The notes: generated from the sequence alone by a model not told the origin. A stretch of 64,000 nt of DNA from an uncultured Paracoccaceae bacterium (GCA_947503935.1 CANNFR010000002.1:310001-374000), one strand, 5' to 3'. Counted from the stretch's first letter, positions 35,209 through 44,679 are shown. Made by a program: numbers and translations.

Positions 35209-36078
35209 GTGTTCGGAGCCATCGGGATCGTTATGGTCTTTGTTCTGGTTTTCGGCGGCTACATGGCCGCCGGGGGTAAGCTTGATATCATTCTCAAATC
35301 GCTGCCGTTCGAATTTACCATGATCGGCGGTGCCGCTCTCGGCGCGTTCCTGATCTCAAACGATTCCGCGACGGTGAAGCATGCGATGAAGGATATGGGC
35401 CGGGTCTTCAAAGGCCCGCGCTGGAAGCACAGCGATTATCGCGATCTGCTTTGCTTGCTGTTTGAGCTTCTGCGCCTGGCAAGAACCAACCCCATGGCCC
35501 TTGAAGAGCAGATTGAGGCTCCTGACACATCAACCGTTTTTGGCCGGTACCCTCGCATAAAGGCCGATCGTGAGGCGGTGGATCTGATTTGCGACACGCT
35601 GCGTGCAGCCGCAATGAATTACGACGATCCGCATCAAGTTGAGGAAGTCCTCGAAAAGCGGATGGAGGGTAATTACCACACCTCGCTTCATTCAAGTCAT
35701 GCACTGCAGACGATGGCCGACGGTCTGCCCGCCCTGGGCATTGTCGCAGCCGTTCTGGGCGTGATCAAAACCATGGGCTCGATCGATCAACCCCCCGAGA
35801 TTCTGGGTAAACTGATTGGCGGCGCTCTTGTCGGAACATTCCTGGGTGTGTTTCTGGCCTATGGTCTGGTCGGCCCGTTTGCCGCCAAGATGCAGGCAAC
35901 AGCCGAAGAAGACCGCCATTTCTACCAGCTGATCCGCGAAGTCCTGGTCGCCAACCTCTATACCCATGCGCCGAACATCTGCATCGAAGTGGGTCGCCAG
36001 AACACGCCCAGCCATTGCCGCCCCAGCTTCAGCGATTTGGAAGACGCCTTGAAAGACCTCAAGCAGGAGGCGGCATGA
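35209..36078 (+). CDS. motA: Flagellar stator protein MotA
   Basis: A 289-residue proton-channel subunit with four membrane helices: GAIGIVMVFVLVFGGYMAAG at the start, MIGGAALGAFLISN, GLPALGIVAAVLGVIKTMG and GALVGTFLGVFLAYGLVGP. The large cytoplasmic loop between helices 2 and 3 (about 60-195) contacts FliG in other species. The start is a GTG at 35209 with AAGGAG eight bases before it. It is translationally coupled to the following periplasmic protein. Confidence 0.95.
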   Translation: MFGAIGIVMVFVLVFGGYMAAGGKLDIILKSLPFEFTMIGGAALGAFLISNDSATVKHAMKDMGRVFKGPRWKHSDYRDLLCLLFELLRLARTNPMALEEQIEAPDTSTVFGRYPRIKADREAVDLICDTLRAAAMNYDDPHQVEEVLEKRMEGNYHTSLHSSHALQTMADGLPALGIVAAVLGVIKTMGSIDQPPEILGKLIGGALVGTFLGVFLAYGLVGPFAAKMQATAEEDRHFYQLIREVLVANLYTHAPNICIEVGRQNTPSHCRPSFSDLEDALKDLKQEAA

Positions 36079-38459
36079 ATACTGTCCTGCGTGTTGGTCT
36101 TATCGCCTTTCTTGCGTTTTTTCATGGTGGCGTTGCCTTTTCTGAGGTGGCCCGCGTCCGGTCGGGTGATCACCCGACCTTCTCGCGGCTTGTCATCGAA
36201 CTCACCGAGGCCGCTGATTGGTCGCTTGGCCGCAGTGAGGATGGCTATGTTCTCGACGTTGGCCGCGACGACATCGAATTTGACCTGTCGCAAGTCTACC
36301 GCCTTATCTCGCGTGACCGGATTGCGGATATCCGCCGCAATGCCGATACCGGGCATCTGGAAATCTCAGTCGAGTGTGATTGCCATGCTGTCGCGCAATC
36401 CCATCGCGAAAGCTGGATCATCGTTGATGTCTTGAACGGGTCGCCGCCGCCCGACTCACCTTTCGAAAAGCCGCTTTCACAGTCTGCTGGTGTCGAACCG
36501 CCTGAACCTGAAGCCTCTCAAACCTTGCCGCAAATTTCTTCGGACAGAACGAGCAGGCCGGTATTTCTAAGGCCTCCTCAGCGTGTTCAGGAGGAGCCTT
36601 CAGTTGCGCTTCCGGATTTCGCCGAGTGGGAAACCGACTGGAACGAACGATTGCTGCCAGTACCAGACGCCGAAGATCCCGACGATGCGGAAAGCAGCAG
36701 CAGGATTGCCGAACAGGAGGCCCTCCTCCTGGAGGAACTGGCACGTGCGGCTTCTCAGGGTTTGCTGGAGGCAGATTTGTCGATCTTGGATCGTGCGCGA
36801 GACGCGGCACCGCCCCCGGAACCGGTTGAGATCACGACGCCCGAGCCTGCTTCGGCGCCTCCGCCAGCCTTGGAGGACCATATCAGGCTACAAGCCGAAA
36901 CGAGTATTGACCGCGACGCGGGCGTTTTACGTCCCACGCAATCGGTTAGCCCGGAAGGCCGATCCTGCCTGCCCGATGAATTCTTCGCTTTCAGCGACTG
37001 GGGGCCTGCTGAGGATCTGTCAGCAGGTTTGACAGGCCGACGCAATGACCTGGTAGGAGAGTTCGACAGGCCCGATCCCGAAGCTGTTCTCGGGTTGGCG
37101 CGATACTACCTCTACCTAGGCTTTGGAGCCGAGGCAAAGGCAACGGTCAGAGCCTTTGATCCCAACCTGCCAGAGGCTGAGATCGTGGTGCTTTTGGCTG
37201 GAATTCTGGACGGTGACGCGGCAGATCTGCCTGGCAGTCTGGCAGGGCAGACAGGGTGTGAAGGCCGCGTCGCGCTCTGGTCTGTCTTGGCGCAAGGTGG
37301 ACCGCAGTCAGATCAACAGACCAACGTCTCTGCCATTCTGTCCAACTTCTCGGGCCTGCCTCTTCATTTGCGCAGACATGTCGGCCCCATGCTGACGCGC
37401 CAGTTCCTGGATGCCGGCGACATCGAAACTGCAACTCTGATCCGAAACGCCATATCGCGTGCACCAGGCGATCACGGCGCGAACTTTGAGCTTGCCAATG
37501 CGGAACTTGCCTTGGCCGAGGGGGACCAATCCGCCCTGGAGACCCTGGAGACATTGGTCGATCGGGACGGAGATGTCGCAACCCAAGCCTACACTACGTT
37601 TCTTGAAGCCGAACTTGATGCTGGCCGTCTGCCCCGAAATGGCGCCGAGACTGCAGCCGCCCTCGCTTTCGAGATTGCCGGATCGGAAACCGGTGAAAAT
37701 CTGTCCGCCCTAGCTATTCGCGCAATGCTGGCCGCCGGTGAATTCGACGCGGCCCGTCGCGAGATTCTGCGCGATGAGGATACATTGGAAAACGCCGCAA
37801 ACCTGTGGCCGTTGTTTTTGGGTGCCGTAACCGACGGCGCAACGGATGCCCAGTTCCTGCAACAGGTCTTTGCTGTCCGTGATGTGGTGTTGCTGGCTTC
37901 GGTGACGCCAGACGTGGCAACGTCGTTATCTCGCCGAATGACGGGGCTTGGCTTTCCCGAGGAGGCCTTGCGATACCTACCCAATGATGTTTCCGGTGAG
38001 CCTGCTCGGCTCGCCCGGGCCGATGCCCTGTTGGCCGCCGGGGCACCCGCGGAAGCTTTTGGCGAACTGGCCGGTCTGGAGGGCCCGATTGCCGAACGCC
38101 TCCGTGCCCGTGCCTTACTGGCTCTCGGAGACGGGCGGGGGTCGTCTGAACGGTTTGCGGCAGCTGGCGATTTGGCTCAGGCCGAAAGGGCTGCCTGGCT
38201 TTCTGGTGAATGGGATTTGCTGACAAACAGCACAAATCCCGATCTTGCCAGCTTTGCAGCGCAACAGGCGGCGCGTCTGAAATCGGAGGCCGACCAGGCC
38301 TTCCAAAGCGATATTCAGGACCCGAATTTATCGACCTCTGATCAGCCGGCGGGCCGCGCAGCACGGGCACGCCAATCGCTTGAGGCTGTGCAAAGCGCGA
38401 AAGAAAGGTTGGATGCTCTCCTGAGTAACGCCGAACTTTTCGCGCAAGACCCATCCTGA
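36075..38459 (+). CDS. Large periplasmic protein with AMIN-like N-terminus, coupled to motA
   Basis: A 794-residue protein with a Sec signal (RVGLIAFLAFFHGGVAFSE). Residues of about 25-120 look like an AMIN-type domain (SGDHPTFSRLVIELTEAADW, later WIIVDVLNG); about 130-290 is Pro/Glu-rich and probably disordered; from about 330 it is Ala/Leu/Glu-rich and helical with TPR-like spacing (e.g. EAVLGLARYYLYLGFGAEAK) and it ends in a coiled segment. The ATG overlaps the motA TGA, so it should be made with the stator. It takes the place of rhizobial MotC, but no homology is visible. It is less GC-rich than neighbours. Confidence 0.85.
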   Translation: MNTVLRVGLIAFLAFFHGGVAFSEVARVRSGDHPTFSRLVIELTEAADWSLGRSEDGYVLDVGRDDIEFDLSQVYRLISRDRIADIRRNADTGHLEISVECDCHAVAQSHRESWIIVDVLNGSPPPDSPFEKPLSQSAGVEPPEPEASQTLPQISSDRTSRPVFLRPPQRVQEEPSVALPDFAEWETDWNERLLPVPDAEDPDDAESSSRIAEQEALLLEELARAASQGLLEADLSILDRARDAAPPPEPVEITTPEPASAPPPALEDHIRLQAETSIDRDAGVLRPTQSVSPEGRSCLPDEFFAFSDWGPAEDLSAGLTGRRNDLVGEFDRPDPEAVLGLARYYLYLGFGAEAKATVRAFDPNLPEAEIVVLLAGILDGDAADLPGSLAGQTGCEGRVALWSVLAQGGPQSDQQTNVSAILSNFSGLPLHLRRHVGPMLTRQFLDAGDIETATLIRNAISRAPGDHGANFELANAELALAEGDQSALETLETLVDRDGDVATQAYTTFLEAELDAGRLPRNGAETAAALAFEIAGSETGENLSALAIRAMLAAGEFDAARREILRDEDTLENAANLWPLFLGAVTDGATDAQFLQQVFAVRDVVLLASVTPDVATSLSRRMTGLGFPEEALRYLPNDVSGEPARLARADALLAAGAPAEAFGELAGLEGPIAERLRARALLALGDGRGSSERFAAAGDLAQAERAAWLSGEWDLLTNSTNPDLASFAAQQAARLKSEADQAFQSDIQDPNLSTSDQPAGRAARARQSLEAVQSAKERLDALLSNAELFAQDPS

Positions 38460-38570
38460 CTGAGCCTCACTGATGGTCCGTCGTAAAGCGGCGTGAGCCT
38501 CGGTTACCGAATCGAAAGATTTACCGAGCTAGTGTCAGCCAAACCTCCTGCAAGAATTGTGGAGATATAT

Positions 38571-39041
38571 ATGCGCGGCCATAGCCAGCACATGCCAGAT
38601 TGCTGTTCGTCACGTTGGTGCGAAATGCTGGCGCCATTTCCAGATCGTCGGGTGACTGGCGGTATCACCAGCCGAGTGGCGGCTATGATCGCTATTTTTC
38701 TCGAGACAGACAAATATCGGCAGGCCATATACTTGGGAAACGGAGGATCAACAGCGGCCCGCCCTGATACCGACTTAAAGAGCTGCGCGATTGGCCAGTT
38801 TTATTCAAACGAACCTTCATTGGGCTGGGCTTCCCTATCGACTAAGATACCTTTCAGTGCATCGAAATCTCCTGCGCATAGGGAGAGTTCATCATCTGCG
38901 CTTTGTAGCGAAAACATTTTCGCCCAGATTTACGACATTTCGGAATTTTTCGCGACGGCTGTTCAGGCGTTTCCGCCAAGAGAAAATCTTGAAAATCAGA
39001 ACCAGCCATCTCTGATGAAAGACCGAAAACATGCTAGCTAA
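38571..39041 (+). CDS. Doubtful ORF in an AT-richer segment before flhA
   Basis: An open frame for 156 residues from an ATG with GGAG six bases upstream; the frame is open back to 38493. It overlaps the flhA start by 11 bases. The product (MRGHSQHMPDCCSSRWCEML and so on) has six cysteines and resembles nothing I know; amino acid use is not typical of this genome, and the segment has lower GC (26 of 60 bases at 38881-38940). It may be a foreign or decayed gene, or simply non-coding. If it is not a gene, 38460-39030 is an intergenic region of 570 bases that should hold the flhA promoter. Confidence 0.28.
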   Translation: MRGHSQHMPDCCSSRWCEMLAPFPDRRVTGGITSRVAAMIAIFLETDKYRQAIYLGNGGSTAARPDTDLKSCAIGQFYSNEPSLGWASLSTKIPFSASKSPAHRESSSSALCSENIFAQIYDISEFFATAVQAFPPRENLENQNQPSLMKDRKHAS

Positions 39042-41124
39042 CTTTACGGCAGCACGCATCTTTCAACCCACCATACTACTAGCGCTCGCGCTTATGGCAA
39101 TCATCGTCATGATGATCCTGCCGGTCCCGTCATGGGTGCTTGATGTGGGCTTGGCGGCCTCGTTTGCGCTGGCAATTCTGATGTTCACCATCACGCTTTT
39201 CATTGAGCGGCCCCTGGAGTTTGCGGCGTTTCCAACAGTTCTTTTGGCGTCGTTGATGCTAAGATTGTCGCTGAACGTTTCCTCCACAAAACTCATCATC
39301 GGCGAAGGACATACCGGAACAGATGCGGCCGGTGACGTGATCGAAGGTGTCGCGATGTTCATCATGGGCGGCAGCGTCTTTCTGGGCCTTGTCGTCTTTT
39401 GCGTGCTGCTGATCGTGAACTTTGTGGTCATCACCAAGGGCGCGGGCCGCATGGCCGAAGTCGGCGCGCGCTTCGCGCTCGACGGGATGCCCGGCAAACA
39501 GCTGGCGATCGACAGCGACATGTCGGCCGGTGCGATCGACCACAACGAAGCCAAAACCCGGCGCGAGCGTGAACAGGCCGAGACCACCTTCTTTGGATCG
39601 CTCGACGGCGCGTCAAAATTTGTCAAAGGCGATGCGATTGCTGGTCTTCTGATCACGCTGATGAACCTGGTCATGGGCCTTGTGATGGGCGCGATGATCC
39701 ATGGTATGCCAATTGGCCAAGCCTTTGAGACATACGCCATCCTCACCGTCGGTGACGGGCTGGTCTCGCAGATTCCGGCGGTCATCATTTCGATCGCATC
39801 CGCTCTGTTGCTGGCGCGCGGTGGCGCGACGGGCGCGACAGACACGGCCATCACGGATCAGCTGGGCCGCTATCCGGCAGCGATTGCCACGGTCGCTTTC
39901 CTTATGGCCGTTTTTGCGTTTGTTCCGGGCCTGCCATTCCTACCGTTTCTGCTGGGCGCTTTGGCGCTAGGCTGGTTTGCGTGGAGCGTCCAGCGCAAGA
40001 ATGACGCCAAAGCCGCCGCCGAGGCCCTGCCGGACAATGCAGCAGACGCTGCCGCCCCGGAAAAGCCCTTGGGCGACACGCTGGATTTGGATGATATCCA
40101 TGTCGAGTTCGCACCCGATCTGGTGTCAATGGTGCTTGATCCCGCAACCGGGCTTGAGGCGCGCATCGCCAATATGCGCAAACACGTGGCTCAGTCTTTC
40201 GGGGTTATCCTGCCCGAACTGCGTCTGACCGATAATGCAAATCTGCCCCCTGGGACTTACTCGGTCCGCATTCAGGGCGTTGAACAGGCCAATAATCAGG
40301 TCAGGCCCGAAGCCATTCTAGCCCTGACTGCCGGGGTGGAGGATGAGCTGCCGACGGGCGAGGATGTGAATGAGCCCGTCTACGGCGCCCCGGCCCGCTG
40401 GATCGGGATGGATCGTCGGGAGGACGCAGCCCTTCTGGGTTTGACGGTGGTGACGCCGACCGAGGTTCTCGCGACCCACCTTCTCGAGGTTATTAAGCGG
40501 AACCTGCCACGTCTCCTGACCCTCAAAGCGCTGCGTCGGTTGCTGGATGAGATGTCGAACCTCTCCGATTCCGAACGTGCCGATGCCAACCGCCGGATGC
40601 TGGACGAGCTGATCCCTGAAAAGGTGCAGATCGACACATTGCTGGCCGTTCTGCGGCTCTTGCTGGATGAACGGGTCTCGATCCGAAACCTGCCTCTGAT
40701 CCTCGAGGCGATCGCCGAAGTGCGCCATGCCAATGCGCCGCCCGAGGCGATTTGTGAGCATGTCCGTCACCGCCTTGGCTTCCAGCTGGTGGCCGAGCTG
40801 CGCCGCGCCGATGGCACCATTCCGCTGGTTCAGTTGGCTCCAGAATGGGAGAAAACCTTTGCGCTTTACGAGGTTGAAGGCGACCGAGGGCAGCCTGATG
40901 TGGCCCTTCCGCCGGAAGACTTCAACCGGCTTGCCCGGTCGGTATCCGAGAAACTGGCCAGGGCAGGCGAACAGGGGGCAAACCCCGCTGTCGTGACCTC
41001 AACCCGCAGACGGCGCTTTTTGCGAACGGTGCTGAAAGCCAAGGGCATCCCCACACCGGTCCTGTCCTTTGAGGAAATCGGGCTGGAGGCCCGCCCCGCC
41101 CTGGTCGGCCTGGTCGCCGCATGA
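39031..41124 (+). CDS. flhA: Flagellar export gate protein FlhA
   Basis: The main export-gate protein, 697 residues. Eight membrane helices fill the first 330 residues, with the FHIPEP-family block GAGRMAEVGARFALDGMPGK and SDMSAGAIDHNEAKTRRERE between helices. The C-terminal cytoplasmic domain (about 350-697) binds chaperone-substrate complexes; LRLLLDERVSIRNLPLILEA and ARPALVGLVAA are conserved. No strong ribosome site is seen. Its TGA overlaps the fliR ATG. Confidence 0.95.
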   Translation: MLANFTAARIFQPTILLALALMAIIVMMILPVPSWVLDVGLAASFALAILMFTITLFIERPLEFAAFPTVLLASLMLRLSLNVSSTKLIIGEGHTGTDAAGDVIEGVAMFIMGGSVFLGLVVFCVLLIVNFVVITKGAGRMAEVGARFALDGMPGKQLAIDSDMSAGAIDHNEAKTRREREQAETTFFGSLDGASKFVKGDAIAGLLITLMNLVMGLVMGAMIHGMPIGQAFETYAILTVGDGLVSQIPAVIISIASALLLARGGATGATDTAITDQLGRYPAAIATVAFLMAVFAFVPGLPFLPFLLGALALGWFAWSVQRKNDAKAAAEALPDNAADAAAPEKPLGDTLDLDDIHVEFAPDLVSMVLDPATGLEARIANMRKHVAQSFGVILPELRLTDNANLPPGTYSVRIQGVEQANNQVRPEAILALTAGVEDELPTGEDVNEPVYGAPARWIGMDRREDAALLGLTVVTPTEVLATHLLEVIKRNLPRLLTLKALRRLLDEMSNLSDSERADANRRMLDELIPEKVQIDTLLAVLRLLLDERVSIRNLPLILEAIAEVRHANAPPEAICEHVRHRLGFQLVAELRRADGTIPLVQLAPEWEKTFALYEVEGDRGQPDVALPPEDFNRLARSVSEKLARAGEQGANPAVVTSTRRRRFLRTVLKAKGIPTPVLSFEEIGLEARPALVGLVAA

Positions 41125-41900
41125 CCGCAGATCTGTCCGCACTTCTGGATCTGGGTCGCGATGGCCTGGCGGCTGCCTTTATCGTTTTCCTGCGGATCGG
41201 CGCGGCGATGGCCGTTCTGCCTGCTTTCGGCGAACAAATGATCCCGCGGCGTATCCGTCTGGGTCTGGCGCTGGCGTTTACCATCATTGTCATGCCTGCG
41301 GCCGCGCCGCTTCTTCCCGCTGATCCGACGGTTCCCCAAATGGCGCGCATCCTCGGGGCGGAAGTGGCGATTGGCCTTGCCCTGGGTCTTGGCCTGAGAC
41401 TTTTCATGATTGCGCTGCAAACGGCAGGCGCGATGGCCGCGCAAGCCACGTCTCTGGCGCAGATTTTCGGCGGCAGCGCGGGCGTCGACCCCCAGCCTGC
41501 GATTTCGCATCTTCTGACGATCGCGGGCCTTGCCCTTGCGGTTTTGGCTGATCTTCATGTTCGGATCGCCGAGGCGTTCATCGCCTCCTACACCACCTTT
41601 CCCGCCGGTATCTTCCCCCATGCCTCGCTGATTGCGTCTTGGGGGACGTTCCGGGTGGCCGAAACCTTCGCCCTGGGGTTCACCTTGTCGGCACCCTTCG
41701 TGGTCGCGTCATTGGTGTATAACGTGGCCCTCGGCGTCATCAACCGGGCCATGCCGCAATTGATGGTGGCCTTCGTCGGCGCCCCGGCGCTGACCTTCGG
41801 TGGGCTCGCATTTCTGTTTCTGGCGGTCCCCGTCCTGCTTCAGATCTGGCTTGCTGGCCTGCACCTTTATCTCGGCGATCCGCTCAGAGGCGCTCCATGA
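41121..41900 (+). CDS. fliR: Flagellar export gate protein FliR
   Basis: A 259-residue gate subunit with about six membrane helices. Conserved pieces are FIVFLRIGAAMAVLPAFGEQ, PRRIRLGLALAFTIIVMP and the C-terminal LNRAMPQ-like segment GVINRAMPQLMVAFVGAPA. It completes the FliPQR pore. It overlaps flhA and flhB by four bases on each side. Confidence 0.94.
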   Translation: MTADLSALLDLGRDGLAAAFIVFLRIGAAMAVLPAFGEQMIPRRIRLGLALAFTIIVMPAAAPLLPADPTVPQMARILGAEVAIGLALGLGLRLFMIALQTAGAMAAQATSLAQIFGGSAGVDPQPAISHLLTIAGLALAVLADLHVRIAEAFIASYTTFPAGIFPHASLIASWGTFRVAETFALGFTLSAPFVVASLVYNVALGVINRAMPQLMVAFVGAPALTFGGLAFLFLAVPVLLQIWLAGLHLYLGDPLRGAP

Positions 41901-42988
41901 GTGGGGCCGACGACGAAGCCGGTGAAAAGACCCACGAACCGACCCCGCGAAAGCTGGAGGAGGCGCGGAAAAAGGGCCAGACCCCCCGGTCGCAAGACCT
42001 CCACACGGCTGCGGCCTATTTCGGTTTACTCGTCGCCTTCCTGCTTTTCGGGGCGTGGAGCGTGAGCAAGATCGGCACCACGGCCATGGTGCTGATCGAT
42101 CAGCCCGACCGCCTGGCGCCGCTTTTCTTCGGAGGCGCCACCGCGCCGACAGGCGGCCTGATGGGAGCGATTGTGCTGGGCATGGCGCCTTGGCTTTTAC
42201 TGCCCGCGCTTTTTGCTATTCTCTCGGTCATCGCCCAGCGCAGCTTCCTGGTGACCGGTGAAAACCTCGCGCCCAAGCTCTCACGGATTTCGCCGATCGC
42301 GACCGCGAAGGAAAAGTTCGGCCACAAGGGGTTGTTCGAATTTGCGAAGAGCACCGCCAAGCTGATCCTGATTTCAGTTATCTTAGGCGTCTACCTTTCG
42401 CGTGAGGCTGAGGCCATTTTGGGCCTGATGTATTTGTCCCCCGGCATGGCTTCGGCTGAACTGGGCCGCCTTCTGGCCGGGTTTCTGGCTGTTGTTCTGG
42501 TTGTTGCCGTCGCAATCGGCGTGATCGACTACGCTTGGCAATACTTTGAGCATTTGAGGCAAAACCGGATGTCTTACAAAGAGTTGGTCGACGAGACGAA
42601 GGAAAGCGAAGGCGATCCTTACATGAAATCCGAGCGGCGCCGGCGCGGCATGGATATCGCGACGAACCGGATGCTGGCCGATGTGCCCGAGGCCGATGTG
42701 ATTATCGTTAACCCAACTCATTATGCCGTCGCGCTGAAATGGACGCGTCAGCAGGGCGCCGCACCAATCTGCGTGGCCAAAGGTGTCGACGAGATTGCCA
42801 CCCGCATCCGCGAGACAGCGGCCGAGGCGGGCGTGCCGATCCACCGTGACCCGCCGACAGCCCGCGCCTTGCACGCGACGGTTGAGCTGGGTCAGGAGAT
42901 TCAGCCCGATCACTACAAAGCCGTGGCCGCCGCCATCCGCTTTGCGGAACGCATGCGCAAGAACGCCAAAGGCACGAAGAGAAAATGA
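41897..42988 (+). CDS. flhB: Flagellar export switch protein FlhB
   Basis: A 363-residue gate protein with four membrane helices and a cytoplasmic domain with the self-cleavage motif NPTH at about 272-275 (VIIVNPTHYAVALKW). Cleavage after Asn switches export from rod/hook to filament substrates together with FliK. The start EKTHEPTPRKLEEARKKGQT is diagnostic. The stop overlaps the next gene's ATG. Confidence 0.96.
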   Translation: MSGADDEAGEKTHEPTPRKLEEARKKGQTPRSQDLHTAAAYFGLLVAFLLFGAWSVSKIGTTAMVLIDQPDRLAPLFFGGATAPTGGLMGAIVLGMAPWLLLPALFAILSVIAQRSFLVTGENLAPKLSRISPIATAKEKFGHKGLFEFAKSTAKLILISVILGVYLSREAEAILGLMYLSPGMASAELGRLLAGFLAVVLVVAVAIGVIDYAWQYFEHLRQNRMSYKELVDETKESEGDPYMKSERRRRGMDIATNRMLADVPEADVIIVNPTHYAVALKWTRQQGAAPICVAKGVDEIATRIRETAAEAGVPIHRDPPTARALHATVELGQEIQPDHYKAVAAAIRFAERMRKNAKGTKRK

Positions 42989-43368
42989 AGAAGGATCGCC
43001 GGATCGCATTAAGGCAGATTACGGACGCGCTGCTTGAGGCAGAGCTTGCCAAGCTTCGGAGGCACCAAACAGCCTGTGATGAGGTGCGTGGCCGGATCGA
43101 CGGCCTGAAAGATGCGGTGAAACGACAACATCAGATCATCGCCGCCGATCTTGAGACCCCTGTATCGGGGCCCGTTCTGGACCGCTGGGGGGGATGGGTC
43201 GATCGCAAGAGGCATATGCTGAACGCGCAACTGGCCCATGAGACGATGTCGCTGGAGGTACAGCGCCAAACGGCGTTGAAAGCCTTCGGGCGGGCCGAGG
43301 CTCTGCGGCAGATCGCGAAAAAGGAAAGCGACGCGGCGCGTCAGAAATCGCGCCGCAAGGGGGCGTGA
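42985..43368 (+). CDS. Small basic coiled-coil protein after flhB, FliJ candidate
   Basis: A 127-residue, highly charged helical protein without signal or membrane segment. Heptad-like helices run through most of the length (ITDALLEAELAKLRRHQTAC; MSLEVQRQTALKAFGRAEAL) and the C-terminus is basic. It is translated with flhB (ATGA overlap). FliJ, the export coupling rod in the FliH-FliI complex, has this size and shape and is otherwise missing here, but position and fold class are the only support. Confidence 0.65.
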   Translation: MKKDRRIALRQITDALLEAELAKLRRHQTACDEVRGRIDGLKDAVKRQHQIIAADLETPVSGPVLDRWGGWVDRKRHMLNAQLAHETMSLEVQRQTALKAFGRAEALRQIAKKESDAARQKSRRKGA

Positions 43369-43418
43369 TCCGTCAGCGCGGTGTCCGCAGAAGCCGTATC
43401 AGGTTTTAAGATTTTGCG

Positions 43419-43919
43419 TCAGGTATCCTGGCGCATCATGTCGATGATCAGGATATCGCTTACCGTGTCGCCCATCACGCTTTGCGCGGCCTCCAAGAGG
43501 GCGGCGCGCAGAGCGCGGAGGTTGTTCGAGGTGGTAAAGGTGCCATTAAAACCGCCGACATTGGCGTGATCGAACAGGACTTGCAAAAAGGAGTCCCGCA
43601 GTTTCGGTTCGCGTGAAAACACAGCTTCACGCGAACCGGTTCCGACCTGCAGACTGATCGACATCACAACCAGAGACGTGACGCGCCCATCGGTCACGAC
43701 CGGCACGACGAACTGATTGTTGAGCTTGACGTATTCAAGCTCGGCTTCGTCCACTTCCTCGCCGGCGGGGTTTTCCGGCCGAGGCGTCTCGGCCTCATGA
43801 TCCGCCATGGCCTCAGCCGGCATGTCGTCGGGTGAGGGCGCCGGCTTGAGCGCGATACCTGCGCCGATGCCGCCCGCCAATCCGACGATGCCCAGAAGAA
43901 GAGGAAGAAGCATTTTCAT
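43419..43919 (-). CDS. FliL-like protein, second copy
   Basis: A 166-residue protein with an N-terminal membrane helix (MLLPLLLGIVGLAGGIGAGI), a Pro/Glu-rich linker and a FliL-like periplasmic domain (YVKLNNQFVVPVVTDGRVTS; LRDSFLQVLFDHANVGGF). It differs strongly from the FliL at 33629 and lacks its acidic N-terminus. It follows flgH by 12 bases in a nine-gene basal-body unit. A role as a second stator or ring-associated protein is inferred. Confidence 0.8.
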   Translation of the reverse strand: MKMLLPLLLGIVGLAGGIGAGIALKPAPSPDDMPAEAMADHEAETPRPENPAGEEVDEAELEYVKLNNQFVVPVVTDGRVTSLVVMSISLQVGTGSREAVFSREPKLRDSFLQVLFDHANVGGFNGTFTTSNNLRALRAALLEAAQSVMGDTVSDILIIDMMRQDT

Positions 43920-43931
43920 CTGTATCGTGCC

Positions 43932-44669
43932 CTAGAACGGCAGCACGATATCGGCCACTTGCTGGCCGTATCGCGGTTGCTGCACATCGGTGATCTGGCC
44001 GCGCCCGCCATAGGAAATGCGCGCGGCTGCGATCTTGTCGTAGGTGATTTCGTTCTGGCGCGAGATATCCTCGGGCCGGACGTAGCCGGTGACGATCAAT
44101 TCGCGCATCTCGAAGTTCACACGCACCTCTTGCGAGCCTTCGATGCGCAGGACGCCGTTTGGCAGAACTTCAACCACCGTGGCGGCCACGCGCAGGGTCA
44201 GCTTTTCACGGCGGCGCACTGCGCCTTCGCCCGACGAACTGCCTGAGGATGAAAAATTGACCCCCGGATCGAGCGAGGCACCCTCGGGCAGGCCTTCATT
44301 GATCCGCTCGGGGATACCGAAGAGCGAGGGGATGCGCATCTGCTCTTGGCCGTTGCGAGAGCGTTCGGAGCTGTTGGAAATCTCGGCGCGATCGTCGATT
44401 TCGATCGAGACCGTCAGGATATCGCCGCGGGTGGCCGCACGCCTGTCGCCCAAGAGCGACTCTCGGCCCGCGTTCCAAAGTGAGGCCTCTCTTTGATTGC
44501 GACTTGCCTCGGCGCTGAGCGGTAGCGACGCGTTGGTCATCGCGTAATATTCGTTGCTGCCCTCGGTCGGGCTGAACGAAGGCGCGCGGCCGACCTGGCC
44601 AAGCTTGCCGCCACAGGCGGTCAGGGTCAGAAGGGCGGCGCTTGCAAGAAATGTTGGGGTGCGGTGCAT
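43932..44669 (-). CDS. flgH: Flagellar L-ring lipoprotein FlgH
   Basis: The outer-membrane ring protein, 245 residues, with lipobox LTAC (Cys19). Conserved pieces are LLGDRRAATRGDILTVSIEI near the middle and GVLRIEGSQEVRVNFEMREL toward the end, finishing QQVADIVLPF. The ATG at 44669 lies 11 bases after the flgA stop with GAGGA upstream; the frame extends further but within flgA. Confidence 0.94.
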   Translation of the reverse strand: MHRTPTFLASAALLTLTACGGKLGQVGRAPSFSPTEGSNEYYAMTNASLPLSAEASRNQREASLWNAGRESLLGDRRAATRGDILTVSIEIDDRAEISNSSERSRNGQEQMRIPSLFGIPERINEGLPEGASLDPGVNFSSSGSSSGEGAVRRREKLTLRVAATVVEVLPNGVLRIEGSQEVRVNFEMRELIVTGYVRPEDISRQNEITYDKIAAARISYGGRGQITDVQQPRYGQQVADIVLPF

Positions 44670-44679
44670 TGGGGGGTCC

